The notes: a model not told the origin generated them from the sequence alone. DNA of 64,000 nucleotides from Fusarium oxysporum f. sp. lycopersici 4287 (GCF_000149955.1 NC_030995.1:1860001-1924000), one strand, 5' to 3'; counted from the stretch's first letter, positions 45,977-59,116 are shown. Made by a program: numbers and translations.

Positions 45977-48471
45977 CTTGAAGAATAGTCAAGATAGAAC
46001 TGGTGGTGACGTTGATTTGAAGATGAATAATTCTGATGTGCTGGATAAGTGTCGATAAAGTAGGGTACAGTAGAGGAGAGTTGAGTGAGATGATGAGAAT
46101 CAAGATTCGAAAGCCAGTAGAAGCGAGGAACAATTTATAGTCCACCTTATTTGAGAGTTGAGATTGCGTATTGTCGTAATTGAATGGTCCGTGAACAGCA
46201 AAATTATCGTTGAACAATGGCAGTGGTCGTTTCTATTCATTCATCCTGTCTTCATTGATAGAAGCCGATGTGTGAAGCGGGGTTCCGAATAGAAACAATA
46301 GTGAACAGGTAAAAAGAATTAGAAAAGACTGAGCTATATCATTGAGAATTTGCGTCGCCAAACTTTTCACGCCGCGGTGGTTGAAGCACTCGGTTTGCAG
46401 CCGTGGCCCTCGGGTAGCTGCGCAGAAGATGTAGAAAAGCCTGCCGTCAGACAATAACTCAAATTGCGGTCAAGGATATTTGGATCGGCGAAGGAACGTT
46501 ATTTGTAAGAGTGAATTTCAAGTTTGCGATTTGATATTTGATGATATGGTTGCTTGGTGGCATACGCTGTCTGTGTCTGAATTGTAGCACCTGGCAAGCA
46601 GCTGCTAGGCATGCGTCGTTTGATATCGACCGATGACGCCGTATTTCAGCTTCAGTGACTGTTAACCAGGCCTGGTGAATGATTTGATGCCCACAGACAA
46701 GCGGTGTATGCTTCAAGAAAGAGATGTGACATCTTGCCGTTGAGTGTCACCCTGGATTTCTCTCAGTTCAGACCCAAGACCCTATACACTGATGGCATTC
46801 TACGATCCCACCTAGGTAGACAACCCTGCCCTGTTGATTGTTCATCCTGAGTTCAATGCTGCGCAATCTATCGCACTGTGTTCGAAGAGCTATGGTATCC
46901 CATGCCTTCTTCGGTATTTGCCCTTGTCTAGCACCCAGTGACTTCCCTGTTCCGGGCGAGCATCGCAACGCCATCCCCAAGACCGCACTGGCCCTCCACT
47001 TGGTGAGCTGTTGCAAGTAATTTGCTCTGCATCTTCCAACGTATGTACCTCTGCGGAATTGTGCGTGGGGTTTCACAGCTGTCACAGCCGTCAGTCCTTT
47101 GACCTGGTAGTAAAGACCATTCATTACCCAATCGCCCTTGCGGCAAACAGAACAACCAGGTGTTTTCTAGACGCATGCCCACAATTTCTATGGTAGAGAA
47201 TAGAGCGAAATGGGTTAGCCACTTGCTGAACATCGGGACAAGTTCAGCTTCAGGCTTGTGGGGGCAGGATGAACATCGCCACGCCCAGGATGGCAGGGGG
47301 TCCAGAGAGAATTGTTGAAGAATGCCATCTTGTGTGAGATTAATGAGAGAATTCCTGCCGAGACAGTGATAGACAGACAATTCAGACTAAAGCCTCTCTG
47401 ACTCGTAGTCATGGCATCTATCAGAATGGATGCATACCATGTCATCTTCACCGTGGATTCAAGTTTTTCCATGCTTCTTCGACTCGTTCCAACGCCTGAT
47501 AATATCTTCGAAATTTACTTGAGATGTCGAGTTGCTTATCCCTCCATCCATGGCTTCTTCCTCGACTAGAGGAGTCGATTCGACAACACGAGAACGAACT
47601 GAAGGACAACTAGCCGAGTTTACGAGTGCTGGCCTGAGGAAGTCGTACCAATTTCCTCAGGCAATGTATGCTCGCCTCCCTCTCATTCAATGATAGACAT
47701 TTAGTCATGTCTTTGTAGGACTAGTGGATATCAGAACTATCCGATACGCAAGGCTTCGTCGGGGCCCATGACCTCGAGATTTGCACAGCTCCAGGATGTC
47801 AGCACAGTATCTGTACATTAATCAATTTTTCATTCCAATTTCCGTGTCAAAAAGCCTGTTGAACTTGATAAATGCTTTTACTTTCAGACTGTTCATGGCG
47901 AAACATGGCTCGTCGGTTCACAGTTTGGCAGGCGATGTGCTTTTTCAGAAAGGCCTGGCTGGCCACAAGGACTCAGCGACTTGATGAGGTCGGATATACA
48001 ATGACGTGCGAATCTGCGCTGGTCATCATTGCCCATGCAATGATGGATCAATGGACGTGGCGTGTAAGTCCGTCCAGCAAAGGCCACTTCTGGGACGTGT
48101 CGTTTGTGAAGTGCAAGCGCCGAACCCGAGAGCAATTCGGTCGATAATGCCCAGCATTTTGAACGAGAGTCCAACAGCAAGAAGGATGAAGTGCTAGTGA
48201 TCCAATTCTGGCATTGACGTACTAGAATTTGGCTGCAATCTTCATCAACATCGACACTTGGGAATTGTAAAGCATTTACGTACGGTTGGCAGAACAGCAT
48301 AGATGATATGCATGCACTGAAAGAAGAAAAAGGCAGAACTCTCTTTCCTACTAATAACCAGGTAACATCGAAAAGAATACAACAGCATGTCGGTCGGTTC
48401 CTGCTGATAACGACTTCATGTCCGCTGGCCTCCCCACTTGTTATCGTGCTAGACACCAAAAAAAATTAACT
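45977..48471. other. Intergenic region
   Basis: About 2.5 kb with no strong gene. Open frames of 118–188 codons on the minus strand (46768–47380 and 47893–48459) lack recognisable features. A weak spliced candidate at 47550–47821 is listed separately. Confidence 0.45.
47550..47821 (+). CDS. Possible small spliced gene, weakly supported
   Basis: Two short exons, 47550–47665 and 47719–47821, can be joined in phase across a 53-nt intron (GTATGC … TTTGTAG) to give 72 residues: MASSSTRGVDSTTRERTEGQ … VSTVSVH. The ATG follows CCATCC. There is no homology that I recognise, no signal peptide and no domain. It is listed because both splice sites and the join are regular, but chance could produce this. 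Confidence 0.25.
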
Positions 48472-48564
48472 TGCGGTTTATGTGGATCGAACACATGACC
48501 TTCAGATATCAATTGATTGAAGTTTGACTTCAGTCTGACGCTCTCCCAACTGAGCTAAACCCGC
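48472..48564 (-). tRNA. tRNA-Phe (anticodon GAA) with a 20-nt intron
   Basis: The minus strand reads GCGGGTTTAGCTCAGTTGGG, then an anticodon arm with CTGAAGA loop (GAA), a 20-nt intron right after position 37, the rest of the anticodon stem (TCTGA), a T arm GTGTTCGATCCAC and acceptor strand AAACCGC plus discriminator A. The A box and B box internal promoter elements are intact and the anticodon and T stems pair fully. In the acceptor stem, base 5 (G) faces A at position 68, a mismatch; the standard partner would be C. The intron position is the usual one for eukaryotic nuclear tRNA genes. Confidence 0.88.
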
Positions 48565-49777
48565 TTGTTGAATTCTTGTCAATTATTGCAACTCATGACC
48601 ATTCAATTTGAGGCATTGCTCCGCAGACGATTGAAGAAAGGCGACGGAGAGATGGCATTTCCAGCCAGGAGCCCAGCGTCTGTCGCTGTTCTGCCGCTCA
48701 TCGAACTCTACCTTATTGCCCAAAGTTAATTGGTCGCTTGGAGGATGTGTACAGTGAAAGTCAATTCAAGCTCTGCCTCTCTCCTCTGATTTGCAGATGA
48801 TGTTACGCAGACAACCATCAACAGCATCGTATCAGGAGACTAGCGAGTGAATCGATTTGGCTATAGTAGCACACGACATGAATCTGGGAACTTTCTTTTC
48901 CTCGTATGGAGCGGCAAAGCTCACTCCCCGTCCTTGATGATATGATGCTGCCTCATGAAGTGCCTTGTGTTGAGCCTCCTGAGCTATCGAATGTGGGTGC
49001 CTTGTGCGGGAGCTGGGCGAAGTAGGGCTGAAAATGCAAGAGGTGTAGACAAAATAATACAGGTAACTTCCGAAGCACAAGCCTAGTTATCACTGTCAGT
49101 TTGATCATCTTGGGGCCTCTTTTCTTTCAGCTACCTGCACTTGCCAAGTGGGGCCATGTTAGGCAGAGGCCCAAGCTTCCTTAGCGGGTCCGGGGAGGAG
49201 TCAGGACTTACAGGGGCCCCCACAGGGGCTTTTGAGCTGTAAGTCCTAGGCCAAGGGATGGGATGGGATGGACGGCAAACATCACCTCACTTTGATTCTG
49301 GCCACTGAGATCAACGTTTCAAATGATGCACGTAACACAACCAACAATCATGCATTGATAGACATCACTTTCTTGTTATTTGTCTCCCGTCTTTCAAAGT
49401 AATGACCAGTCAGAGGTCTATCAAGCTACAATTGGCGGGTCATGGCTATGTCTTTACCCAACAACCAAGACGCCTTTTTGCGGACTGCCTTTACATGTGC
49501 CTGTGCATGCAGCTTCACCTGCTGCCGCAAGCAATGGCTGACAATGGCGTCAAGGCCAACGGTGAGGCAGCAATGGCACCAGGCATCAGCAAGTCCTAAG
49601 CTATCGGATTGGATCCCATCCCTGCCAATCCTGTCCTTGGAAGCCAAAAGTCGGCTGTATTTACTGTGATTTACTGGCGCTGGATCTACACTCTAAGCCC
49701 AGGCTTGTTTTATCTTCTCTTTCTCCCCTGCTAGGACGTTTTTGAATTTTAATCAGGCACCTCATCTATTGTCAAAT
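48565..49777. other. Intergenic region
   Basis: A 1.2-kb stretch between the tRNA and the AAA ATPase gene. Open frames are under 85 codons and not recognisable. The last few hundred bases are probably promoter and leader of the ATPase. Confidence 0.5.
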
Positions 49778-52160
49778 ATGACCCGCCTTCCGCCTCCTCC
49801 TCTCAGGCGATACTCATCCTCCACCATTTCATCATCCTCCTCTTCCTCCTCCTCCACCCGATACGCCAGAAGATCTCGGTTCAGCATGCTCGAAAACGTT
49901 GGCGAAAACATTTCTGACATGGCATGGAAATGGAAGTACAAGCTTCTCCATCGCAAGAAATCCCCTCTCGATGAGCCACTTGATCTTGAGAAAGAGTACA
50001 AGGAGGAGGAGCCCGAGGAGATAAACAACAAAGATCCGTCGTTTGGTGCCGACACCGTCATACAAACCCTCTACGAGGGAAAGAACTCGGACCCTGCAAG
50101 GAATGATTGGGACTGGCAAGACTTCCCACCCAAGCAAGTGTCCAAGGCCATTGCCAAGGCTCGAGACCGTGTTGCCATTAAGGTGTACAAGATCAAAGAC
50201 ATCCAGAAGGGCGCTATCTCAAACCGATACCCTCTCAAGTACCACCAAGTCGATGTCCAGAACCCTCTTCTTGTTAGCGCAATCGAGCCTATCCTGAAGA
50301 AGGAGAACCTCCATCTCGATGTCCATGATACCGCGGTCTTCAAAGAGCCTTTCCGCCCTCTGTGGTTCTGTCAAGATGAGATCCGAGACTTGTATCGCAA
50401 TACCAAGCAGGACGACCCGCTGAAGGGATATCTGCAACTGTTCCTCAGAGTTCTTGATGAGATCTTCCGCGATCTCAAGATCAAGCGACGGAATTTGCTT
50501 GACAAGGATCTCATTGACTTCCGAACGGCCTGGACTCTATTCCCCAGGGACTCTACAGCCTACAGCTATGGAATGAACTCCGAGTTCATTGCAAAGGTGG
50601 ATGGTACGGAGTACGACACCAATGAAGGTGTCATGCAGCTCGTCCTGACGGCCAAAGTCATGGCTTTCAATGGCGAGGAGTTCATCTGGAGGAAGAAGTC
50701 GCTTACGATCAACGAGTTCGCTGGAAACAAGCCCATTCGTGACCTTCGCCATTACCCTTTCGAAAGGCATCCAGAAAAGGATGCTATTGAACAGCGCTTG
50801 GTGTCGCGGGGCCGCAAAGTTCTTGACCTACAGGGCTTGACGTACTGCTCATACAACGGCATTGCTCTGCACCCGGGAGAATCTGGCGTTGAAAAGCATA
50901 ACGTGGAGTGTCGTATCCTAGTCGATGTGGTCGGATATAACAAATACCACCTTGCCCAAGGAAAGCGCGAAAATAAGGACCCAGAGATCGAGGTGGTTGA
51001 TGTATCGCGCCGCCGCCGTAGACAGGATCTCGCCGACGCCAAGCCTGAAGGCAAACACCCCAAGACACAGCAGAAGAGGCTCAATGAGGAGGATCAGACC
51101 AAGAACAGAGAAGAGCTTCTTCAGAAGCCCAAAGAGCTTGCATTCATGACCGAGCTGATTGGTGGATACGCCTTGAAGAACAAGCTCTGGGGTGAGATCA
51201 CTGATGCCTGATGTTCTGTGCTTGTGCTAATAATTTATAGTTTATTTCTATGTCGAGGATCTTGAGCCCATTGTCTGGAACGATCAAGCGTATTCCCACC
51301 TCGTCTTTGACGAACAGCAAAAGGATTTAGTGCTGTCGTTCGTTGAGAATCACAGCCTTGCCAACGGCGCCAAAACGGCTATGGAAGATGTAATTGTCGG
51401 CAAGGGCCAAGGTCTCATCATGCTTCTGTCTGGTCCTCCTGGAACAGGAAAGACCCTCATGGCCGAAGCGATTGCGGATCGCACCCATCGTCCTCTCTTC
51501 TACTTGCAGGCTGAGGATCTGGGTATTAATGCTGCCGCTCTGGGTGCAAACATCAAGCGAGTGTTTGAGATGGCTACGGAGTGGAACGCTGTCATCCTGC
51601 TTGACGAAGCGGACGTCTTCATGGCAGAGCGTAACCCCAATGACATTCATCGCAATGAACTTGTCAGCATCTTTCTTCGCGAGCTCGAGTACTATCGCGG
51701 CATCATCTTCCTCACCACCAACCTGTACCATACCATTGATACTGCGTTCCGCAGCCGAGTCAGCTTGCATCTCCTCTTCAAGTCTCTCACTCGTGAGGCT
51801 CGCGAGACCGTTTGGCGCAAGTTCCTCCAACGTCTGCCTGACAGTAACCGCATCACAGATGTCACGGACGAATCTCCTGCCACGGGTTCCACCACGCCTA
51901 GGAACGACGGCACAGACGAAGATGCTGGAGGAGAGATCACCGCAACCTATGAAGACAAGCCGCTCGATGACGAGGACATTGCAGAATTGTCACTCTGGCA
52001 ACTCAATGGACGAGAGATCAAGACAGCTGTCAAGATGGTGCGCAGCTGGTGCGATCACAAGGGGTATATCATGACGCTGTCGCGGTTGGAGAATGGTATC
52101 AAGGTAACGAGCCCGCATTCGAACAAGGATGGCGATGTCGATAAGGATCTTTACGAGTGA
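49778..52160 (+). CDS. AAA-family ATPase with fungal N-terminal domain
   Basis: Two exons, 49778–51191 and 51241–52160, giving 777 residues; the 49-nt intron (GTGAGA … TTTATAG) joins in phase 1. ATG 49778 is used because the frame upstream is open only through non-ATG codons. A Ser-rich basic N-terminus (poly-Ser at about 16–27) precedes a large domain of about 350 residues typical of fungal stand-alone AAA proteins (LWFCQDEIRDLYRN, SYGMNSEFIAKVDGTEYDTN, GLTYCSYNGIALH). The AAA module has Walker A SGPPGTGKTLMAEA, Walker B AVILLDEADVF, sensor 1 IIFLTTNL and arginine-finger region DTAFRSRVSLHL. After it comes an acidic insert and a small helical lid (LNGREIKTAVKMV). It probably remodels protein complexes; the specific partner is unknown. 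Confidence 0.9.
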
Positions 52161-52485
52161 TTTTGTGTTTTCTCTCTTTTGTTTTCAAGATACCAGTCTG
52201 TTTGTTGGTGGTTCTATTTTGTTGTGATGTGATGCTTTATTACCTTATAAGTCAATGAAAATATTGCAATTCTTTAGCACTTTGATCCCAGATGAACCAG
52301 AAGCATATACGCGAACTCGCTGCTATTCCATGTACTACATACCAGTGCTTTCGTAATACCTTTCCTAAACCATGCCTGATCATCCCGAATATCATAATTT
52401 ACAATAAACCTCAAAAACCAGATGTCCACGCTACCATCCTTTATCGCCGAAACAAAAGTTTTGCATGTGTATATTAGACATTAAT
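52161..52485. other. Short convergent intergenic region
   Basis: These 325 bases are the 3' flanks of two convergent genes; nothing else is seen. Confidence 0.5.
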
Positions 52486-55264
52486 TCAGCCCCTTGATCG
52501 CAGTCCTCTTCGGACACCAGTTTGTGCTGCCCTGCCCGTCTTGGTCACGCCTGTAGGTGCAGAACCCTTGACCTTGGTGGCTGTGGCTTTGGCTGCTCCT
52601 CGTCCTCGCTTTGCGGCGGGAGCTTCAGCAGCCTTTGAGCTTGGAAGCTCGCCCTTCCCAGCCTTTCCCTTTGTGGGCCGACCACGAGCCTTGGGCCTCT
52701 CTGGTTCAGCCTCAGTCTCGGCCTCGACAGCAGGTTCTGGTGCCTTCTTCGCGGCAGCTCGACCACGAGGCTTGGCAGTAGGCTTTGGTTCTTCAGGTTC
52801 GGCGGCCTTGGAGCGAGTAGACTTGCCACGCTTGGGTGCGGGCTCTTCCACAACTTCCTTGGCAGCCTTTGCAGGCCGTCCTGTCTTTCGGCCTGTAGAT
52901 TTGCTTGGTTCCTCAACAACTGGCTCCTCGGCTTTGCGTGTTGTACGGCGCTTCTTGGTCGCAGGTTCAGGTGCTTCAACTTCAGGCTCAGGCTCGGGTG
53001 CTGTGCGTTTAGAACGACCACGCTTTGTGGTGGCGGTCTCAGCAAGGACAACTTCAGCGGCCTTGGCTGAAGCAGCTGCGCGTCCTCGCTTCCTGGGGGC
53101 CAACTCGGGTCCAGATGCAGCATTCTCGGCCAACTTAGTAGCTGTCTTGGCAGCTCCACGCTTCTTTGTAGGTGCAGGCTCAGCTACGGCCTCTTCGACA
53201 GCCTTTGAGGCAGCTGCCCTTCCACGTCGATTGGGAGCCGGTGCTGGTTTTTCCTTCTGGGGCAGACTTAGCAACACGGCCACGTCTCTTGGGCACCGGC
53301 TCTTCAGCCACGGTGTCCTCGACAGCTGCAGCACGACCTCGCTTTCGCGTCTTGGGCTCTGGAGCAGACTCCTCAGCTGCTGGCGCCTCAGCCTTAGTAG
53401 CAGGGCGACCACGTTTCTTGGGAGCTTCGGCGGGCGCTTCTTCTTTGGGCGCAGCTGCAGTTCGGCGACCACGTTTTGTGACAGGTTCTGCTTTCTCAGC
53501 TGGAGGGAGAGCAGCAGCAAGCTTTCTTGTAGCTCGGCCTCGCTTGGCTGGAGAGGGAACTGTGCGTGGCTTGACTGTGCGTGTGCTTTTCTTTGTGGCA
53601 GGAGCATCATCAGTCGAATCGGCACCTCGCTTTGCCCGACCAGCACGCTTGGGTGCTTCCACTTCTGGCTCGACTTCTTCTTCCTCTTCTGTTGGTTGAG
53701 GAGGGTTCTTCGGTGGCCTGCCACGTGGCTTTGGTGTTGTCGTAGGAGTCGCTGCGGCACGGAGTCCAATTGTTGTCTTAGGTGTCCGGGCTGTCGTAGC
53801 TCTTCGAGGTGTCGTTACAGCCTTGCTAGCGCTGGCAACGCGGCGGCCTCTAGCAGACAAGGGCTTGGATGCGCTAGGAACAGTGATTGGAGTGGCATCC
53901 GACTTTCTGGGTCGGCCTCTCTTTGCGGTGCTTGGGGGCGCGGCTGGAGTGGCTACAGCATTGCTCTTTCGTGGGCGTCCTCGTTTTTGGGGGGTCTGAT
54001 CCGCGAGAACACTTGCAGGCATGGACTTGCGGGTTCGTTTCTGGGCTGACGAAGGAGCGTTCTTAACCACGGGTGATGCTGGCGCAGAAGCAATGCTTCG
54101 GCGGCCACGAGTCGGCTTTGTAGCAGACCCCGAAGCCTCTTCCACAACCCCTTGTGTGCTTCGTCGGCTCCGCTTTGCAGATGCTGGCGCAGGTTCTTCA
54201 GCAGGTGGCGGTCCGTCCTCAGGCGCAGGAGCTTGGGAATTGAATGTTGCCTTTTCAGGCTCTGACATTGATTTCAGTTCAACGACTAGGGAGGGAGTGA
54301 AACTAGCTCTTTCGGTCTGTTGTTCTAATTGTGTCGAGGTAGCTCTTCGATTCTGAGACTCATCTGGTTGAGGTGTCGCCACGACTGCAGGAGGTGGCGC
54401 TGACATGCGCTTCATGATACCTCTGCCAACCGAAAGCAACGCGCTCTTAAGCGAACTAGGTCCTGTGGCAGGGGCTGAGGCGATCTCTGGTGATTTGGAT
54501 TGATCTTGTCCTGGGGTTTGTTGGCCATCAGTGGCCCTGTTATCGTCGGCGGCTTGCTCGATGGGTGTCTGGGTGGGTGTTTCCTCAACGCGATCGGCTT
54601 CACCATTTGCGGCAACATTGTCAAGTTCTTGCTGGGAAAGTAATTCTTCGGGCTCCTTTTCTGAGGACTGGACAATGGTCTCGGTATACTCATGAATCTC
54701 AACGCGTGACTCCACTACAACTGGCTCAGGATCAACGCCTGCTTCTGCGGCCCCTTCTTCGGTGGTATTTGACTGAATGATCGAGTTCTCTTGCGTGCGT
54801 GCAGCAGATTCTTGCAGCGGCGAGAATGGGGCGCGTTCGGGGGAAGTAATATGAAGCGCATCGGTAGGTTCCTCAACGGTAGCGGATTCTTGTGGCGTAT
54901 CATCTTCAGGCGATTTAGAATAACGCGAAGGCTGCTCAGGAAGAGCAGAGACATCGGGGGACTCGAGACCGTCGCTGTTGAAGGTTGTATCGCGCTGCCA
55001 GGGCCAGCTAGGAGGAGGACCAGGGCTTAAAGCAGTCGAGGGTGCACCTTCAGGAGCCGGGTTTCGGGGCATGAAAAGAGGGTTGAATAAAGGGGAAGCC
55101 TCTGGGCGATATGATTCGGCGAAAGAAGCATCATCAGCCTCGGGCATGGTGTTGGGCACACCAGGCGACGAAGAAGCGACAGCGACGCGCTGAGCAAACC
55201 CAAGCCAATTTGAGGATCCGGAGCCAGAGCCGGAGGGGGGGTCCTGGCCAAAGTTGTAATCCAT
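52486..55264 (-). CDS. Large AT-hook repeat protein, probable chromatin protein
   Basis: Minus-strand gene starting at ATG 55264 (MDYNFGQDPPSGSGSGSSNW). The N-terminal 300 residues are acidic and Ser/Pro-rich. The rest is a long series of AT-hook-like motifs spaced by Ala/Glu/Pro linkers: QKRGRPRKSN, AKRGRPRKSD, KPRGRPPKN, KKRGRPATK, KARGRPTKG and many weaker KRGR repeats, ending RRGLRSRG. The coding frame changes near 53256–53311. A 55-nt intron 53311–53257 (GTGGCT … CTAAGTCTGCCCCAG) fits both phase and branch-point position and would give 907 residues, but the donor is weak, so a frameshift is the alternative. AT-hooks bind the minor groove of A/T-rich DNA; a nuclear chromatin role is inferred. 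Confidence 0.8.
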
Positions 55265-56467
55265 TGCTAAAGGCGAAGCTGTAGATGGGTCATTGATAAG
55301 AGATTGAATTGTCAAGAAGAGAAAGAAAATTGAGGTTGAATTTTGTTTTGTTGTTTACTCGATTCGCATGATGATGTATGACCCAAGCCAAAGCTCGTGT
55401 TGCGACGCGCTTCGTGAGCGCGATTAGAGTGCTTCTCCACTTTTCGATGAGGGATGACATAATGTGTCTTCCCTGTCTGTTCGCGCGAGCACTTACAGTT
55501 GATCTGATCTTGGCGCTTGGCATTTGAGCTTGGCGTTGACATCCAATCTTTAATCTTGCTTGATCATCTCAACCTCAATTCGAATGTTGATGTTTCAGTA
55601 TTAAGATTTGTTTTCGAGGTTCAAGACATGGATGACAGAAGCAGCATGACTCAGGCACGGATATTACCCAGCCTCGTATTCATGTCCACGCCCTGTGCAA
55701 CTTCACGTTGCACTCCATTGGGACAGTTACTCAATAGCGATCCCCAATGTGTTGATGCATGGAGCTGACAGAAAATACGATGCGTTCAATTAAACAACAG
55801 CGCTAGAGACACCTCCCTACAACTGTATCCGCTATAAAGTTATCTCTTTACCCCCGAAGGTTTAGGCATGTGATGCAGACCCAGCTAATCTTGCACTGCC
55901 ACCGCCTAAAGCCCAATCAGGGAGTCATCAAACAAAGCACCCAGCTGCTCTCAATGAAACGGCCTGCAAGTGACGTTATATCAGCCAAATCAGGTATCGC
56001 GAGGCCTCCTCTACTGTACATATGTATGGTACACTCAGGGTCCCTTACCGCTATTCCCCTGCGGTTCTTATCGGCCGTGCTCGATGACTACCGGATACTA
56101 CCCTGGGCAAAGAGGTTCTTCCTTAACAATACCGTGACAATGTCCCGTCTATTGTCAGCAAATTGTGGTGGCCACTTACAGCCACTGCGTTAGCCCACCG
56201 GGTCCTATTGTCAATGCACCACTTCCGCTATTGCAGATGCCTTCATAGCTAGCATCCCGGCTCCTCGGCTTGGCAATAATTCGCTCAAACACTGCCTGCT
56301 CGCACTCTCTTCTTGCTCAAACGAGTTGGTCTGCAACCTGCTCACTTACTTTCCTCGGAAAACGGCACAGAACATCTAGACTTTACGCCCGTTCGAGTTG
56401 CAAACGGCCCTGAAACACCTTCTCACTAGGGCATCGTCTTGGGCGTTTTAACGCCAAACAGACGAAC
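55265..56467. other. Intergenic region
   Basis: A 1.2-kb stretch between two divergent genes (AT-hook protein and Trk transporter), holding both promoters. No other feature is supported. Confidence 0.5.
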
Positions 56468-59116
56468 ATGTGGCGCCCAAATCTCAATTTTGTCAAAATA
56501 CACTGTGAGTGCCGTTCTACTGAGAAGGTGCTGATAGGATGCGGCTGACAACGCTACTCGGCGGCACGTAGACATCTACATCATCTGCATGGGTCTGTCG
56601 AGCTTCTTGTTCATCTATCCGGAAGGCAAGCTGAGTGCAATCGATGCCTATTTCTTTGGCGTTAGCGCCTCGACCGTTACCGGTTTAACTACGTGAGCCA
56701 CTTTCTACAACACTTGTGGGCTTCAACGGTGCTAACCGTTTCCACTACAGAGTCGATGTTCCTGTACTGAAGACGTACCAGCAGCTGTTTCTGTACTTCG
56801 TTCCCCTGGTTTGCAACATTGTGACAATCAATATCATTGTTGTAGTGGTGCGCCTTGTCTGGTTCCGAAGATACCTCAAGAATGCTGGTCAGTTCGTTCT
56901 CGCCTGTACTTGGCGGCCATTACTGACATTTCGCCATATAGCTCCTGCTCTACTCAGCAGACGCAGACCAGTGGACCTGGATCCTAAGGAGGACCCGGAA
57001 AATGCAGCTGACAATCCTCTTTCGGAAGTACTTGATAAAAGACCGGGACTTGCACGATCTGTCACAGAACGCGTTCATAAGAATGTCGCGGAGCAGGATG
57101 CACTCCCGCCGATCGAGGCTCGGAGTCGGACTGATCCAGCTCCTGATCATCCACACCAACGGCCTGTAGACATTCTTTCACCCACAATTAAGGAAGAGAA
57201 GGTGAAAGAGGGAGACCAGCACGAAACAAGAATCACTTTCGATCCTTCGACCGATCACCATCCTCGCCATGAGCAGCAGGAGTCAACTCTATATATCCCC
57301 GGCCCTCGCGCTCGAGACCAAGGTACGCCCACGATTCACTCCTTTTCTCGTACCAACTGACATATTCAGGCCTTCCTTTTGTCGAGCTAAATACTGAACG
57401 ACGGTTCAGCCGAGATACTCGAGATGGTACGACCCCTGTCTGTTACTGCATGTATTGCATGTGACGTGAGCTAAGCCCTCCTTCTAGAAGATGTTATCGA
57501 ACCTATTTCGCGAACTCAGTCCACGCCTGTTGGTACCCTTCGCCGTAGACGCAGCGCTGGCCTTAGTCTGGCTCAAGTCCGTTCTGTCGAGCGTGTCGCT
57601 ACCGTAGCTTCGTCGCTCTTTGTTATTGGCAATCCTGCTCAAGCGCCTAAGGAGCGTCCGCTGGCCAGGGCACCAACACTTGCCGTGGGTGACTTTCCCC
57701 GTTTATCTCGAGAGGTTACCATAGGGCGTAACTCCATCTTTCACAACTTGTCGTCTAAGGACCGGGAGGAACTGGGTGGCATCGAGTACAAAAGCCTGAA
57801 GCTCCTACTCAAGATAATTATTGGTAAGTCTTCGGGCAATTGGCCAGGGACAGCCTGCTAATATCTACAGGCTACTATGTTTTTCTTCACTGCCTCGGGG
57901 CTGTCTGCTTGATAGCATGGGTTCAGCATGCTCCCAACAAATACGTTGAGTACATTGACAAGTGCGGGCAAAATCGAATTTGGTGGTGAGTTTCCTCCTG
58001 GGTTATGGCTTCTGTCCTTCTCACCTTTTATATAGGGCAGTCTACTCTGCTCAAACAATGATCACCAACTTGGGTTTTACCTTGACTCCTGACTCAATGA
58101 TATCTTTCAATGACGCTCCAGCTCCCCTGCTCATCATGAGCGCCCTCGCCCTGGCTGGCCACACCTTCTATCCTGTCCTCCTCCGGCTAGTTATTTGGGC
58201 TACCTCGAAGGCCGTCTCGAAGCAGTCCTCCCTTCAAGAGCCGTTGCACTTTCTTCTCAATCACCCACGGCGATGTTATACTCTACTTTTTCCCAGCGGG
58301 CCAACCTGGGCGCTTTTTGGCATCCTTGCCCTCCTTAATCTCGTTGATGTTCTATTCATCATACTCCTTGACCTAGACAACTCGACTGTGACGGTACTTC
58401 CTGGGTGGCAGAGGTTCTGCGCCGCCGTGTTTCAGGCTGTTAGTTCTCGGCACACTGGTACAGCCAGTTTTAACCTTGCCAATGTTAACCCGGCTGTGCA
58501 AATGGCTTTGCTCATCATGATGTACATCTCCGTATACCCAATCTCAATCGTCGTTCGATCTTCAAACACCTATGAGGAGCGCTCTTTGGGCATTTACGAG
58601 CATAGTCTACAATATGATGAGGAAGATGGCGGCTCATATTTTGTAACCCATCTCCGGAACCAGCTGAGTTTCGATTTGTGGTATATCTGTCTTGGGCTTT
58701 TGTGTATCTCTATTGCTGAGCACAAGAAGATCATGGACGGCAATGATCCGGTGAGTATGGCTCCACAAGGCATTGGATACAACACTCACCATAATAGGCA
58801 TTTACAATGTGGCCAATGTTGTTTGAGGGCGTTTCAGCATAGTAAGGATGACACCCTTCATCATCAGCAGAACTAACCGTGACCTAGCTGTAATGTCGGC
58901 TTGAGTTTAGGATATCCTACCATCAATTCGTCTTTTTGCACCGAGTTTACGACATTTAGTAAACTCATCATCTGCGCCATGATGATTCGTGGACGCCATC
59001 GTGGACTTCCCTATGCCTTGGACCGAGCTATTGTCTTGCCAACAGAGAAGTCATTGGGTGCTGAGACTATCACCCAGCCCCACGAGTCGCATGAATCTCA
59101 CGAGCATCGTGAGTAA
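56468..59116 (+). CDS. trk1: Trk-type potassium transporter
   Basis: Ten exons: 56468–56504, 56572–56692, 56751–56887, 56942–57322, 57370–57426, 57488–57823, 57871–57985, 58036–58750, 58798–58841 and 58888–59116, giving 723 residues; all junction phases agree. It starts MWRPNLNFVKIHYIYIICMG. The four pore-loop filters of Trk/Ktr/HKT proteins are present: SASTVTGLTT, AQTMITNLGFTLTPDSM, the segment HTGTASFNLANVNPAVQ, and SAYCNVGLSLGYPT. LLIMMYISVYPISIVVRSSN is the typical helix after the third filter. A long cytosolic loop between the first and second MPM units (about residues 115–320) is hydrophilic and poorly conserved, as in fungi. It takes up K+ at the plasma membrane. The C-terminal region (RGRHRGLPYALDRAI) is normal. 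Confidence 0.93.

Noticed and set aside
47893..48459. 188-codon open frame on the minus strand upstream of the tRNA
   Set aside because: Length is notable, but the sequence has no domain-like pattern and no signal or membrane segment, and the Ser/Cys/His-rich composition looks like non-coding DNA.
52541..54049. 502-codon open frame on the plus strand
   Set aside because: It is antisense to the AT-hook gene. Its low-complexity Ala/Arg/Ser composition is the mirror of the Ala/Lys/Arg repeats on the other strand.
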